Assembly: GCA_017540605.1 (NCBI GenBank)
Contig: JAFYAS010000010.1
Location: 1 to 38,695 of the forward strand
Direction: 5' to 3'
Length of the DNA: 38,695 nucleotides
Source: Lachnospiraceae bacterium
Lineage (GTDB): Bacteria; Bacillota; Clostridia; Lachnospirales; Lachnospiraceae
Shown here: positions 9,787-18,220 of the stretch, piece by piece
How the letters are laid out: the number at the start of each line of letters is the position of its first letter
Position numbering within the stretch: the stretch's first letter is position 1
The notes under the pieces: generated by a model
Told to the model about the DNA's origin: nothing
Seen by the model: the letters and a program-made list of their open reading frames with translations, nothing else
Databases searched by the model: none
Program-made: the position numbers and the translations under genes

Positions 9787-9931
9787 TTAGAGTAACTTCA
9801 GTATTTTATCTGTAATATCTGCACCGTATTGTTCCGCAACTACATCGCGCTGTACAGCTACGTCAGTATTATAATCATATTCAGCGATCAACATACTTTC
9901 CACCTCCGTGCCTTCCTGCTCTTAGTATTCT
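9787..9931 (-). pseudogene. Remnant copy of an Rpn C-terminal tail
   Basis: On the minus strand this stretch repeats the Rpn coding region around its internal Met. The full gene has TAC TTA GAG and this copy has TAC TAA GAG, so the reading frame from the nuclease side is stopped. Behind the stop an intact short frame remains, 9894 to 9787, of 35 codons: MLIAEYDYNTDVAVQRD, then a shortened end, YGADITDKILKLL. The EGxA repeat of the full gene is missing. A GGAGG site 8 bases before the ATG is conserved. It is either a decayed duplication or a surviving free-standing tail peptide; both copies share the terminator at 9745-9770. Confidence 0.7.
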
Positions 9932-9946
9932 TTATCAATTGATAGA

Positions 9947-10237
9947 TCATTCAATTAATTGTATTGCCTTATTTGCAATATCAGTCCCATATTTTTTAAT
10001 AATCTCATCGCTAGAACTACCGGATTTAAGCTCTTTTGTTGCAATAAAAAGATCATCTATTCCTTCAGCGCGTCCCTCAAAATGACCTTCAGCCCGCCCT
10101 TCAGCATGGCCTTTAGCAAGACCTATAGAAAGTCCTTCAGCTATCCCTTCGGCTTTGCCTTCCGCATGGCCCTCTTCAAAACTCTCCTCACGTTGCACAG
10201 CTATATCGGTATCATAATCATATTCAGCGATCAACAT
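9947..10237 (-). CDS. Internal in-frame small ORF of rpn (RpnS-like candidate)
   Basis: Within the Rpn gene, Met230 (ATG at 10237) is preceded by GGAGG at 10246-10250 on the minus strand with 8 bases of spacing, a near-ideal ribosome site in the middle of a coding region. Translation from here gives a 96-residue protein: MLIAEYDYDTDIAVQRE, the EGxA repeat and the C-terminal unit DEIIKKYGTDIANKAIQLIE. In E. coli, rpn genes make a short C-terminal product from an internal start that blocks the toxic full-length nuclease. The same logic is inferred here from the site, its position and its preservation in the second copy at 9787-9931. Expression is not shown. Confidence 0.55.
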   Translation of the reverse strand: MLIAEYDYDTDIAVQREESFEEGHAEGKAEGIAEGLSIGLAKGHAEGRAEGHFEGRAEGIDDLFIATKELKSGSSSDEIIKKYGTDIANKAIQLIE

Positions 10238-10918
10238 ATTTTCCACCTCCACACCTTCCCGCTCTAAGTATCCCTTCAAAATTCCGTTCTTGATACAGTA
10301 GCGGATGGCTTCCTTGTATGGCTGTTCGGTCTTCTTGGAAATGAAGTCGCGAACAATGTCAACAAACTTGCTATATTCCTTTATTATACCGCATTTCTCG
10401 AGAATGTCATCAGTTTTTTCAGCGGAAGCGGAGATATTGATCACAGTGACTGTGAGCTCAATCTCGTTGAATTCGGGATTGTTGATGAATGCATCAGAAA
10501 GTCGGAGAGTGGTTCTAGGTGGAAGCGGTTCAGTTCCGTTGTAGAATACAAACATCTCCGGTACAGGAATCTTCACCAGCTTTTTCTTATAACGCAACCT
10601 TGTAGAAATGATCTTCTCATAAAGCCTTGCAAGATACATAAAGAAGCGTAGGGGCATATTTTCATTAACGGTACTTTGGTGTTCCATAAGCACGATGATT
10701 TTGTCCTCGACGGCAAATGAAACATCGTTCCTTATCCCTTTGTAAATGGTGTCTTCAAGTCTGATCTGCTCGATGACAGATGGATCGGTAAGATTGGTTC
10801 CGTTTAAAGCGTTGTATAAGCTAAGCGCATTTTCTTTTGCCTCGGGACACATCTGAAACAGATCAACAAAGACAGTGTTTTTAAGTTCGCGGTTTTCAAT
10901 TGGTTTCCTCATTGACAT
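9947..10918 (-). CDS. Rpn-family recombination-promoting nuclease / PDDEXK putative transposase
   Basis: A protein of 323 residues (325 if counted from the ATG at 10924). The N-terminal domain (to about residue 215, counting from 10924) is the Rpn/PDDEXK_2 type: KNTVFVDLFQMCPEAKENAL, Asp67 in GIRNDVSF, and the ExQ variant of the nuclease motif in VLMEHQS (Glu81, Gln83), then FVFYNGTEPLPP. The tail has a Gly/Glu/Ala repeat (252-288) and a short C-terminal helix unit. Known Rpn proteins are DNA endonucleases linked to recombination and phage defence. AGGAGG is only 3 bases before the first ATG but 9 bases before the third codon (10918), so 10918 is chosen. An internal start at Met230 is listed separately. 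No terminal inverted repeats flank the gene, so a transposase role is not supported here. Confidence 0.85.
   Translation of the reverse strand: MSMRKPIENRELKNTVFVDLFQMCPEAKENALSLYNALNGTNLTDPSVIEQIRLEDTIYKGIRNDVSFAVEDKIIVLMEHQSTVNENMPLRFFMYLARLYEKIISTRLRYKKKLVKIPVPEMFVFYNGTEPLPPRTTLRLSDAFINNPEFNEIELTVTVINISASAEKTDDILEKCGIIKEYSKFVDIVRDFISKKTEQPYKEAIRYCIKNGILKGYLEREGVEVENMLIAEYDYDTDIAVQREESFEEGHAEGKAEGIAEGLSIGLAKGHAEGRAEGHFEGRAEGIDDLFIATKELKSGSSSDEIIKKYGTDIANKAIQLIE
10061..10174 (-). repeat. Degenerate 12-nt repeat coding for EGxA units in rpn
   Basis: About nine four-residue units of the type EGHA, EGKA, EGIA, EGRA (Rpn residues 251-288), with one divergent stretch, EGLSIGLAKG. The repeat links the internal Met to the C-terminal unit. 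Such repeats change length easily by slippage. The tail copy at 9787-9931 lacks it completely. Confidence 0.75.
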
Positions 10919-11111
10919 AGGCATAGTCCTCCTAAAATAGAGTTACAGCCCGGCTGATAGATTATATTTCATGAAATCTTGGATAATACAATAACATAGT
11001 TATATATATAATTTCAATGACTTTGTAATCGAAAATGAATATAATTTTTTAGCTTTTCGCCAACTAAAAAACCAACGAATTTCACCAACTTTTTTGTTGA
11101 ATATATAAATT

Positions 11112-11558
11112 AGGGGCTGTCGCACTAGATGGTAAATCCATCTGGGCGACGTCCCTTGTTTTGTGTCTATTTCCGTCCGTCTGATATGATAATACTGGTT
11201 GTTCTCTAAAATGCGAGTCCTTTAATAGACCGGGTACTATTACTCGGTTTGCATAGATGATTTCATTTTGAACTGATAAAAACTATGCAGTTTTCTTTAG
11301 TTCAAAAAAATGTGTTCCGGTTCTCCCCGACTTGATCTTGTGATGCAGCTTATTTATGTCAAATCCTATAGATTTGTCTATATTCAGCGGAAGTTTAATT
11401 TGATAATTCAAGGAAGAAATCGTATAATTTCCTTGTAAGAGTTTGTTTAGTCGCATAAACATATTTTACCGCAAAAGCCAGGCTATTCATAGTCTGGTCT
11501 TTTGTGTTTTGCGCATTAAAAAGGAGCTGTGCACTAATCACTTAGTGCGACAGCCCCT
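11112..11558. mobile_element. Internally deleted IS1182-like element
   Basis: A 447-bp element bounded by perfect 16-bp inverted repeats, AGGGGCTGTCGCACTA at 11112-11127 and its reverse complement at 11543-11558. GGGGCTGTCGC ends are typical of IS1182-family elements in Clostridia. The inside holds only a fused remnant of a transposase gene (11283-11456), so the element cannot move by itself but keeps both ends. No target duplication is obvious at the borders. It fills most of the 10.92-11.70 kb gap. The flanking 10925-11111 is AT-rich leader of the rpn gene with a 12-bp palindrome, ATTTCATGAAAT, at 10966-10977 and no gene. Confidence 0.75.
11283..11456 (-). pseudogene. Remnant of an IS1182-family transposase (N- and C-terminal ends joined)
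   Basis: A 57-codon frame. Its first part, GNYTISSLNYQIKLPLNID, resembles the N-terminal segment of IS1182 transposases. Its last part, INKLHHKIKSGRTGTHFF, resembles a transposase C-terminus. The several hundred codons normally between them, including the DDE catalytic core, are absent. This looks like a clean internal deletion that stayed in frame. An in-frame ATG at 11462 would add two residues. No good ribosome site precedes either start. Confidence 0.55.
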
Positions 11559-11650
11559 CAGACTGTAGACAAAGCTCAAGTGTCAATATGATCACTGTCA
11601 ATTTTAAATGAATACGATTCATATCTGACATCTACTGATAATGCGAAAAA

Positions 11651-11686
11651 ACTCCCCAAAACGAAGTATTCTTCGCTCTGAGGAGT
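11651..11686 (-). terminator. Intrinsic terminator after purH
   Basis: On the minus strand a 16-bp stem with three G-U pairs and an AATA loop is followed by a T run. It lies 14 bases beyond the purH stop codon. Confidence 0.9.
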
Positions 11687-11699
11687 ATAAGTTACTAAA

Positions 11700-12878
11700 T
11701 TAGTGATGGAAGAGTCTGATACCTGTGAAGATCATAGCCATACCGTAGTTGTCGGCTGCCTCGATCACAAGATCATCTCTTACTGAACCACCGGGTTCGG
11801 CGATATATTTTACGCCACTCTTTCTCGCACGCTCGATATTGTCTGAGAAGGGGAAGAATGCATCTGAGCCAAGGATCACATCCTTGTTACCATCAAGCCA
11901 TGCACGCTTTGCTTCTCTGGTAAATACCTCGGGCTTTACCTTGAAGCGCTTCTGCCATTCACCCTCACGGAGCACATCCTCATATTCATCACCGATATAA
12001 ACATCGATGGCATTGTCTCTGTCTGCACGGCCAAGACCGTCTACAAACTGAAGACCGAGAACCTGAGGTGACTGGCGGAGATACCAGTTGTCAGCCTTCT
12101 GACCTGCGAGTCTTGTACAGTGAATCCTTGACTGCTGACCGGCGCCGATACCGATAGCCTGACCGCCCTTTACATAGCAAACTGAGTTTGACTGTGTATA
12201 CTTGAGAGTGATAAGTGCGATCTTGATATCGATGATTGCTTCTTCGGGGATATCTTTATTCTTGGTCACGATGTTTGAAAGAAGATCAGCGTCGATATTT
12301 AACTCGTTTCTTCCCTGCTCGAAGGTGATACCGTAAACCTGCTTCTTCTCAAGCTTGGCAGGAACATATGACTCATCTATCTGGATAATGTTGTAATTGC
12401 CCTTCTTTTTCTGCTTAAGAAGCTCAAGAGCCTCGTCTGTATATCCGGGAGCGATGACACCGTCTGATACCTCGCGCTTGATAAGTCTTGCTGTATCAGC
12501 ATCGCAAGTATCGGAGAGTGCGATGAAATCACCGAAGGATGACATACGGTCAGCGCCTCTTGCTCTTGCGTATGCACATGCAAGGGGGCTAAGCTCGCCA
12601 AGATCGTCTACCCAGTAGATCTTTGCCAATGTATCATCAAGGGGAAGTCCAACTGCCGCACCTGCAGGTGATACATGCTTAAATGATGTAGCAGCAGGAA
12701 GTCCTGTAGCTTCCTTAAGCTCCTTAACAAGCTGCCAGCCGTTGAATGCGTCAAGGAAGTTGATGTAACCGGGCTTTCCGCAAAGTACGGTAACAGGAAG
12801 CTCACTTCCGTCCTCCATATAGATCCTAGAGGGCTTCTGATTGGGGTTGCAACCATATTTTAATTCTATCTCGTTCAT
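11700..12878 (-). CDS. purH: AICAR formyltransferase (stand-alone PurH C-terminal domain)
   Basis: A 392-residue protein corresponding to the formyltransferase half of bifunctional PurH. It adds a formyl group from 10-formyl-tetrahydrofolate to AICAR, giving FAICAR, the ninth step of the purine pathway. Marks are LKYGCNPNQKPSR at the N-terminus, the catalytic Lys-His pair in TSFKHVSPAGAAVG, and the end segment FFPFSDNIERARKSGVKYI. The IMP cyclohydrolase domain (MGS-like fold) that normally precedes it is absent; its reaction is supplied by the adjacent upstream PurO-type gene. AAGGAG lies before the ATG, and the upstream gene ends 10 bases away, so the two form an operon. Confidence 0.93.
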   Translation of the reverse strand: MNEIELKYGCNPNQKPSRIYMEDGSELPVTVLCGKPGYINFLDAFNGWQLVKELKEATGLPAATSFKHVSPAGAAVGLPLDDTLAKIYWVDDLGELSPLACAYARARGADRMSSFGDFIALSDTCDADTARLIKREVSDGVIAPGYTDEALELLKQKKKGNYNIIQIDESYVPAKLEKKQVYGITFEQGRNELNIDADLLSNIVTKNKDIPEEAIIDIKIALITLKYTQSNSVCYVKGGQAIGIGAGQQSRIHCTRLAGQKADNWYLRQSPQVLGLQFVDGLGRADRDNAIDVYIGDEYEDVLREGEWQKRFKVKPEVFTREAKRAWLDGNKDVILGSDAFFPFSDNIERARKSGVKYIAEPGGSVRDDLVIEAADNYGMAMIFTGIRLFHH

Positions 12879-12888
12879 GTTGATCTCC

Positions 12889-13602
12889 TTATTTATTCTT
12901 GTTGATGATTCTTGTTTCGTATTCGCCTGTCTCGATATCGATATAGCGGACGAAGAGTGATACCTTGTTGTCCTCGTTTAAGCTGTTCCAAACAAGGTCG
13001 GTAAACTCATCGATGTCGCCCTTGATGTCAACAAGCTTGGGCTCACCCTCAAAGCTTGGAAGGGGCTCTTCATTTCTTGCGTAGGTGTGGATAAAATGTC
13101 CTTCTCCAGCGAAGGGATTTTCATAGGCAAATGTATATCTGCTACATGCTTCAGGTCTTCCCTCGTCAGACTTAAGGATAGACATCTGATAGTTGTACTT
13201 GCCGTCCTTAACAGTCATTACACCTGAGATCCTGGGAGTGAAGTTAGGACCATCGGGCTCGAATTCTCTGCTCCTTAATGACTGCTCAAAGGTAAGACCG
13301 CTCTTAACTCCGTCATAGATTGTATCTGTCTGATCGCCATTGGTAACTATAGTATTATGTCCAAGAACTCTGACAGGAGCGTAGATGATAAGGCTCGGAT
13401 CTGTCATCTTGGAAGGATCGAAGGCTTCTGTTCTGATACCCTCGCCGTCCTCGATAAATACACGGTTTCTGCTGTTCTCGCTTCTTCCCATAATGAAGTA
13501 AGCAGTAACTGCGTGCTTTCCGCCCTCGCATCTACCTATCACGATTCCTCGACCGGGATATGACAGGGCTTTAAGCTCCTCTGATAAAGAAATTTTTTTC
13601 AT
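12889..13602 (-). CDS. purO: IMP cyclohydrolase, PurO type
   Basis: A 237-residue protein of the PurO fold, first known from archaea. It closes the ring of FAICAR to IMP, the last purine step. Visible features are YPGRGIVIGRCEGGKHAVTAYFIMGRS at the N-terminus (read in two parts: YPGRGIVIGR and HAVTAYFIMGRS), SRNRVF, PRISGVM and the C-terminal FVRYIDIETGEYETRIINK. It is unrelated to the PurH cyclohydrolase domain. GGAGG precedes the ATG on the minus strand. It is the first gene of an operon with the formyltransferase, which uses the same intermediate. The promoter is at 13641-13669. Confidence 0.9.
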   Translation of the reverse strand: MKKISLSEELKALSYPGRGIVIGRCEGGKHAVTAYFIMGRSENSRNRVFIEDGEGIRTEAFDPSKMTDPSLIIYAPVRVLGHNTIVTNGDQTDTIYDGVKSGLTFEQSLRSREFEPDGPNFTPRISGVMTVKDGKYNYQMSILKSDEGRPEACSRYTFAYENPFAGEGHFIHTYARNEEPLPSFEGEPKLVDIKGDIDEFTDLVWNSLNEDNKVSLFVRYIDIETGEYETRIINKNK

Positions 13603-13640
13603 CGTGAATCCTCCATAAACATATGTAAAAAATCACCTCT

Positions 13641-13669
13641 ATAATAAGGGAAAAAACGCTAAAAAGCAA
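13641..13669 (-). promoter_or_regulatory. Promoter of the purO-purH operon
   Basis: On the minus strand TTGCTT (13669-13664), 17 bases, then TATTAT (13646-13641). The leader to the purO start is about 35 bases, too short for a purine riboswitch. Confidence 0.6.
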
Positions 13670-13683
13670 GGGTAAATTAACGA

Positions 13684-13712
13684 TTGACAGTAGGTAATAT
13701 ATGGGTTATTCT
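13684..13712 (+). promoter_or_regulatory. Promoter for the small gene at 13762
   Basis: TTGACA (13684-13689), 17 bases, TATTCT (13707-13712). It is back-to-back with the purO promoter: the two -35 boxes are only 14 bases apart. Confidence 0.5.
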
Positions 13713-13761
13713 AAAGTCGTAGCAAAAGTTTGGCTCGTGATAAAATAAGAGGTGATGATTT

Positions 13762-13917
13762 ATGGGAATGACAAATGAACAGTATAAAGGAATGTTACTT
13801 GACGAGCTTGAAGATTGGCAGGAGCTCTTGGAGTTAGCGAAGGAAGCTAACAATGAAAAGATTATTGCAAAAGTAGAAAAGCAGATTGCCAAGATTAACG
13901 AAAAACTGAAGTTTTAG
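13762..13917 (+). CDS. 51-residue helical protein of unknown function
   Basis: A short frame, MGMTNEQYKGMLLDELEDW at the start and KVEKQIAKINEKLKF at the end, preceded by AGAGGTGAT with 6-8 bases of spacing. The sequence is rich in Glu, Lys and Leu with heptad-like spacing, which suggests one helical hairpin or a small coiled coil. No membrane segment or Cys is present. It has its own promoter and is followed by a strong hairpin before the ROK kinase gene. The function is unknown. Confidence 0.65.
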   Translation: MGMTNEQYKGMLLDELEDWQELLELAKEANNEKIIAKVEKQIAKINEKLKF

Positions 13918-13922
13918 TAATT

Positions 13923-13946
13923 TAGGCGGATAGAGATATCCGCCTA
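13923..13946 (+). terminator. Hairpin between the small gene and the ROK kinase
   Basis: A perfect 10-bp stem, TAGGCGGATA/TATCCGCCTA, with a GAGA tetraloop. Only TAGCTTTATAA follows, a weak T tract, so it may be a leaky terminator, an mRNA-stability element or an attenuator for the kinase gene whose ribosome site starts 11-12 bases further on. Confidence 0.5.
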
Positions 13947-13967
13947 TAGCTTTATAAGGAGGGCAGT

Positions 13968-14942
13968 ATGTATCTTGTATTTGATGTAGGCGGTTCAGCC
14001 ATAAAATACGCATTGATGAAAAAGCACGGCGACATTGCAAAGAAGGGCTCGGAGCCGACTCATCTTGATATACCTAATGGTTTGGAGGTTTTTGTCAAAA
14101 GCATAGTTGACATCTACGAAAGCTTCAAGGGAAGGGAGACCATAGATGGTATTGCTATGGATCTTCCGGGACAGATCGATGTGGACAACGGTATAGTATA
14201 TGGCGGTGGAGCACTCCAGTTTTTGGATAAGGTTCCTCTTGGTAAGATCATTTCCGAAAAATGTGACGGTATCAATGTGGCTCTTGAAAATGACGGTAAA
14301 TGCGCAGCACTTGCGGAGGCCTGGCAGGGAAATGGCAAGAGCTATGACAATGTATTCGTCATGGTGTTTGGCACAGGTGTAGGCGGTGGTTTGGTAGTCA
14401 ACCAGAGAGTGCTTCGGGGAGCCAATCTTTCTGCAGGTGAGATATCATACTTTATTGAAGGAATGAACATGGATCATCTTGAAACTGCCTTCAACTATAT
14501 GGAAAATGCTGACAGGATGCCTCTTGATGAGTTTATGAAGAAGATGCCTTATGTGTGGAGCGCAGGATGTTCTACAACCGGAAGATGCTATCTCGCATCG
14601 AAGAAGAAGGGACTCGACAGAAAAGAAGTAGATGGTATCAGACTCTACAAGTGGGTAGAAGAGGGAGATCAGGAGATCATCGATCTTATGGAGGATTGGT
14701 ATTTCCAGATAGCCAAGCAATGCTGCAATATCCAGGCCATGTTCGATCCGGGAGTGATACTTGTGGGTGGCGGTATCAGCGCACAGCCACTTTTTGTAGA
14801 GGGTATTAAGCGCTATATCGACAAGATCAAGGTAATATCATCAATCTATGAGCATATAAAGATTGATACCTGCAAATATATGAATGATTCAAATCTTTTA
14901 GGAGCTTTATTTAATTACAGACAAAAATATGAAGGAAGATAG
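13968..14942 (+). CDS. ROK-family sugar kinase, possibly beta-glucoside kinase
   Basis: A 324-residue ROK kinase. The phosphate-binding loop is FDVGGSAIKYALM, the catalytic Asp lies in LENDGKCAALAEAW and the ATP site includes FGTGVGGGLV. Most ROK glucokinases carry a GEIGH histidine and a CxCGxxGCxE zinc site. Here the first is SAGEISY and the zinc Cys cluster is missing, a pattern shared with ROK kinases that phosphorylate beta-glucosides or similar sugars. The gene lies 12 bases before a GH1 phospho-beta-glucosidase, so it may make the 6-phospho-disaccharide that GH1 enzyme cleaves. A strong AGGAGGG ribosome site precedes the ATG. Plain glucokinase activity remains possible. Confidence 0.8.
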   Translation: MYLVFDVGGSAIKYALMKKHGDIAKKGSEPTHLDIPNGLEVFVKSIVDIYESFKGRETIDGIAMDLPGQIDVDNGIVYGGGALQFLDKVPLGKIISEKCDGINVALENDGKCAALAEAWQGNGKSYDNVFVMVFGTGVGGGLVVNQRVLRGANLSAGEISYFIEGMNMDHLETAFNYMENADRMPLDEFMKKMPYVWSAGCSTTGRCYLASKKKGLDRKEVDGIRLYKWVEEGDQEIIDLMEDWYFQIAKQCCNIQAMFDPGVILVGGGISAQPLFVEGIKRYIDKIKVISSIYEHIKIDTCKYMNDSNLLGALFNYRQKYEGR

Positions 14943-16367
<1,425 letters not shown>

Positions 16368-16375
16368 ACAGAAGC

Positions 16376-16402
16376 CCCGTTTGCGGATGATCCGCAAGCG
16401 GG
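16376..16402 (+). terminator. Intrinsic terminator after the GH1 gene
   Basis: A 12-bp stem with one G-U pair (16376-16387/16391-16402), a 3-base loop and a T5 run. The other strand has a weaker T-rich end and may help stop the convergent degV transcript. Confidence 0.88.
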
Positions 16403-16418
16403 ACTTTTTAATGTCATT

Positions 16419-17306
16419 CTATGCTTCTCTTTCATCCCCCCAGAAGAACAGTGCAACTGTTCCGGGACCTGTATGAGAACCGATTACGGTTCCTATACTG
16501 AATATCTCAACCTTACCCTTCATGTGAGGGAAACGTTCCTCTACAAGCTTGGCTACCTCCTCGGCATCCTCTTTGCAAGCTGAATGACTGATAAAGCATT
16601 TTTCCGAATAATTCAGGCAATCATCAGCGTGTTCCACCATCTTTGCAACAATAGTTGAAATGACCTTTTTCTTTGTTCTGATCTTCTCTCTGGGAATCAG
16701 CCTTCCCAGATTGTCCATATTTAAAAGAGGGCAGATATTTAACATGCCTCCGAAAAAGCCTGCTGTCTTTGAAATACGTCCGCCTCTGATATAGAAAGTC
16801 AGGTCTGTTGAGAAGAACCAATGATGTAGGCGAAGTCTGTTTTTCACCGCCCAGCTCATAAGGTCATCTATTGACATGCCGTTGTCGCGAAGATCTGCCA
16901 TCTTGTCAAGTAAAAGACCGTAGCCTGCTGAAGCACCCAGGGAATCAACGATATAGATCCTTTTGCCCGGATATTCGTCTGAAAGATTGTCTGCCGCTAT
17001 CTTGGCGGAATTGATAGTTCCCGATATCCCTGATGAAAGCGTGACATGGATGATATCCTTGCCTTCTTCAAGGAAGGTTCGAAAATAATCCTCGTATTCT
17101 TCTGCATTTATCTGAGAGGTCTTGGTCATAGCTCCGTTGGCCATGCTTGCATAGAAAGTCTCAAAGCTCATAGATTTACCAAGATCGTCCTCATAGGGAA
17201 CTCCGTCAAGCTCATAATGAAAACAGATATATTTGATATCGCGTCTGAAAAAATGTTCGCTAGAAAGATCGGCGGTAGAACAACCGCTCAATACATATTC
17301 ACACAT
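16419..17306 (-). CDS. DegV family fatty-acid-binding protein
   Basis: A 295-residue DegV/FakB-like protein. Marks include CSTADLSSEHF at the N-terminus, MTKTSQINAEEYEDYF, the fatty-acid head-group loop TLSSGISGTINSA, the segment YIRGGRISK and the C-terminal GSHTGPGT with its conserved His. Members bind a fatty acid between two domains, and FakB proteins hand it to the FakA kinase. No fakA is visible here, so the specific role is open. AGGAGAA precedes the ATG on the minus strand. It is a single-gene unit, divergent from trmO. Confidence 0.9.
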   Translation of the reverse strand: MCEYVLSGCSTADLSSEHFFRRDIKYICFHYELDGVPYEDDLGKSMSFETFYASMANGAMTKTSQINAEEYEDYFRTFLEEGKDIIHVTLSSGISGTINSAKIAADNLSDEYPGKRIYIVDSLGASAGYGLLLDKMADLRDNGMSIDDLMSWAVKNRLRLHHWFFSTDLTFYIRGGRISKTAGFFGGMLNICPLLNMDNLGRLIPREKIRTKKKVISTIVAKMVEHADDCLNYSEKCFISHSACKEDAEEVAKLVEERFPHMKGKVEIFSIGTVIGSHTGPGTVALFFWGDEREA

Positions 17307-17373
17307 AATGTTCTCCTAAATAGATTGTATTAAAGTCAGCAGAAAATCTGCTAAAGCCCCTGTGCATCTGTTT

Positions 17374-17401
17374 ATTATAGTCGGATTGATGCACTCGTTA
17401 A
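17374..17401 (-). promoter_or_regulatory. degV promoter with an inverted repeat over the -10 box
   Basis: On the minus strand TTAACG (17401-17396), 16 bases, TATAAT (17379-17374). The -10 box lies between the arms of an inverted repeat, GTGCATC (17362-17368) and GATGCAC (17388-17394), which could be an operator. A second hairpin, AGCAGA/TCTGCT (17338-17352), lies in the leader. Confidence 0.45.
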
Positions 17402-17441
17402 TGATAGCATACTAATCATAAAAACTCAACCAAAGTTTTTG

Positions 17442-17470
17442 TTGAAAAGAGGATAGAAAATCCGTATTAT
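17442..17470 (+). promoter_or_regulatory. trmO promoter
   Basis: TTGAAA (17442-17447), 17 bases, TATTAT (17465-17470), reading toward the gene at 17531. Confidence 0.6.
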
Positions 17471-17530
17471 AGTGTGTGGGCAAAAAGACTTTTATAACCA
17501 ATTTACCATATAATGATCGGAGACAAAATC

Positions 17531-18202
17531 ATGGAGCCTATTGGATATATTTATACTGATTTTGATGATAAGTTTGGAATACCGAGACAAAGCGGTCTGA
17601 TCGACCTTCCGGGAATCATAGAATTTCAGCCTGAATATAGGCAGCCCGAAGCCTTTAGGGGACTTGAGGGATATTCTCATATCTGGGTGCTATGGGAGTT
17701 TTCAAGCCTTAAGAGAGAAGGGTTTTCTGCTACGGTAAAACCTCCGAGACTTGGAGGCAACAGGAAAATGGGAGTATTTGCCACACGATCCCCATATAGA
17801 CCTAATCCCATCGGACTTTCGTGCCTAAGGCTTGAAAAAGTTGAATATACCGAGAAGAAGGGAGTTCTTCTACATGTATCCGGAGTTGATATGTTAAATA
17901 AAACTCCAATTTATGATGTAAAGCCCTATATAGCCTACACAGACAGTCATCCTGATGCGATATGCGGATTTGCAGATGAAGTGATGGATGACAATCTGAA
18001 GGTCATATTTCCTGAAGAATTGCTAAATGAGCTGCCTGAAAAAATCAGGGACAAGGCGATAAAGCTTTTGGAACTCGATCCGAGACCTCATTATATAGAT
18101 GATCCGGACAGAAGATATGGAGTTTCCTATGCCGGTTATGATATAAGATTCAAGGTGGTGGGAGATCATCTTACCGTGTGTGAGGTGGAGAAATTGCATT
18201 GA
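17531..18202 (+). CDS. trmO: tRNA t6A37 N6-methyltransferase TrmO
   Basis: A 223-residue UPF0066/TrmO protein. The family uses S-adenosylmethionine to methylate the N6 of threonylcarbamoyl-adenosine at position 37 of some threonine tRNAs. Visible features are GYIYTDFDDKFGIPRQSGL, GLEGYSHIWVLWEF, KPPRLGG and the signature FATRSPYRPNPIGLSCLRL, followed by LHVSGVDMLNKTPIYDVKPY. An ATG at 17513 is in frame, but GGAG at 17519-17522, 8 bases before the ATG at 17531, decides the start. It stands alone on its own promoter. Confidence 0.92.
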   Translation: MEPIGYIYTDFDDKFGIPRQSGLIDLPGIIEFQPEYRQPEAFRGLEGYSHIWVLWEFSSLKREGFSATVKPPRLGGNRKMGVFATRSPYRPNPIGLSCLRLEKVEYTEKKGVLLHVSGVDMLNKTPIYDVKPYIAYTDSHPDAICGFADEVMDDNLKVIFPEELLNELPEKIRDKAIKLLELDPRPHYIDDPDRRYGVSYAGYDIRFKVVGDHLTVCEVEKLH

Positions 18203-18220
18203 ATAAAATCTAATGGCATT

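Noticed and set aside
9947..10924. Rpn gene as an active transposon
   Set aside because: No inverted repeats bound the gene; the nearby 16-bp inverted repeats belong to the separate IS1182-like remnant.
13603..13640. Purine riboswitch in front of purO
   Set aside because: The leader after the mapped -10 box is about 35 bases, too short for an aptamer plus switch.
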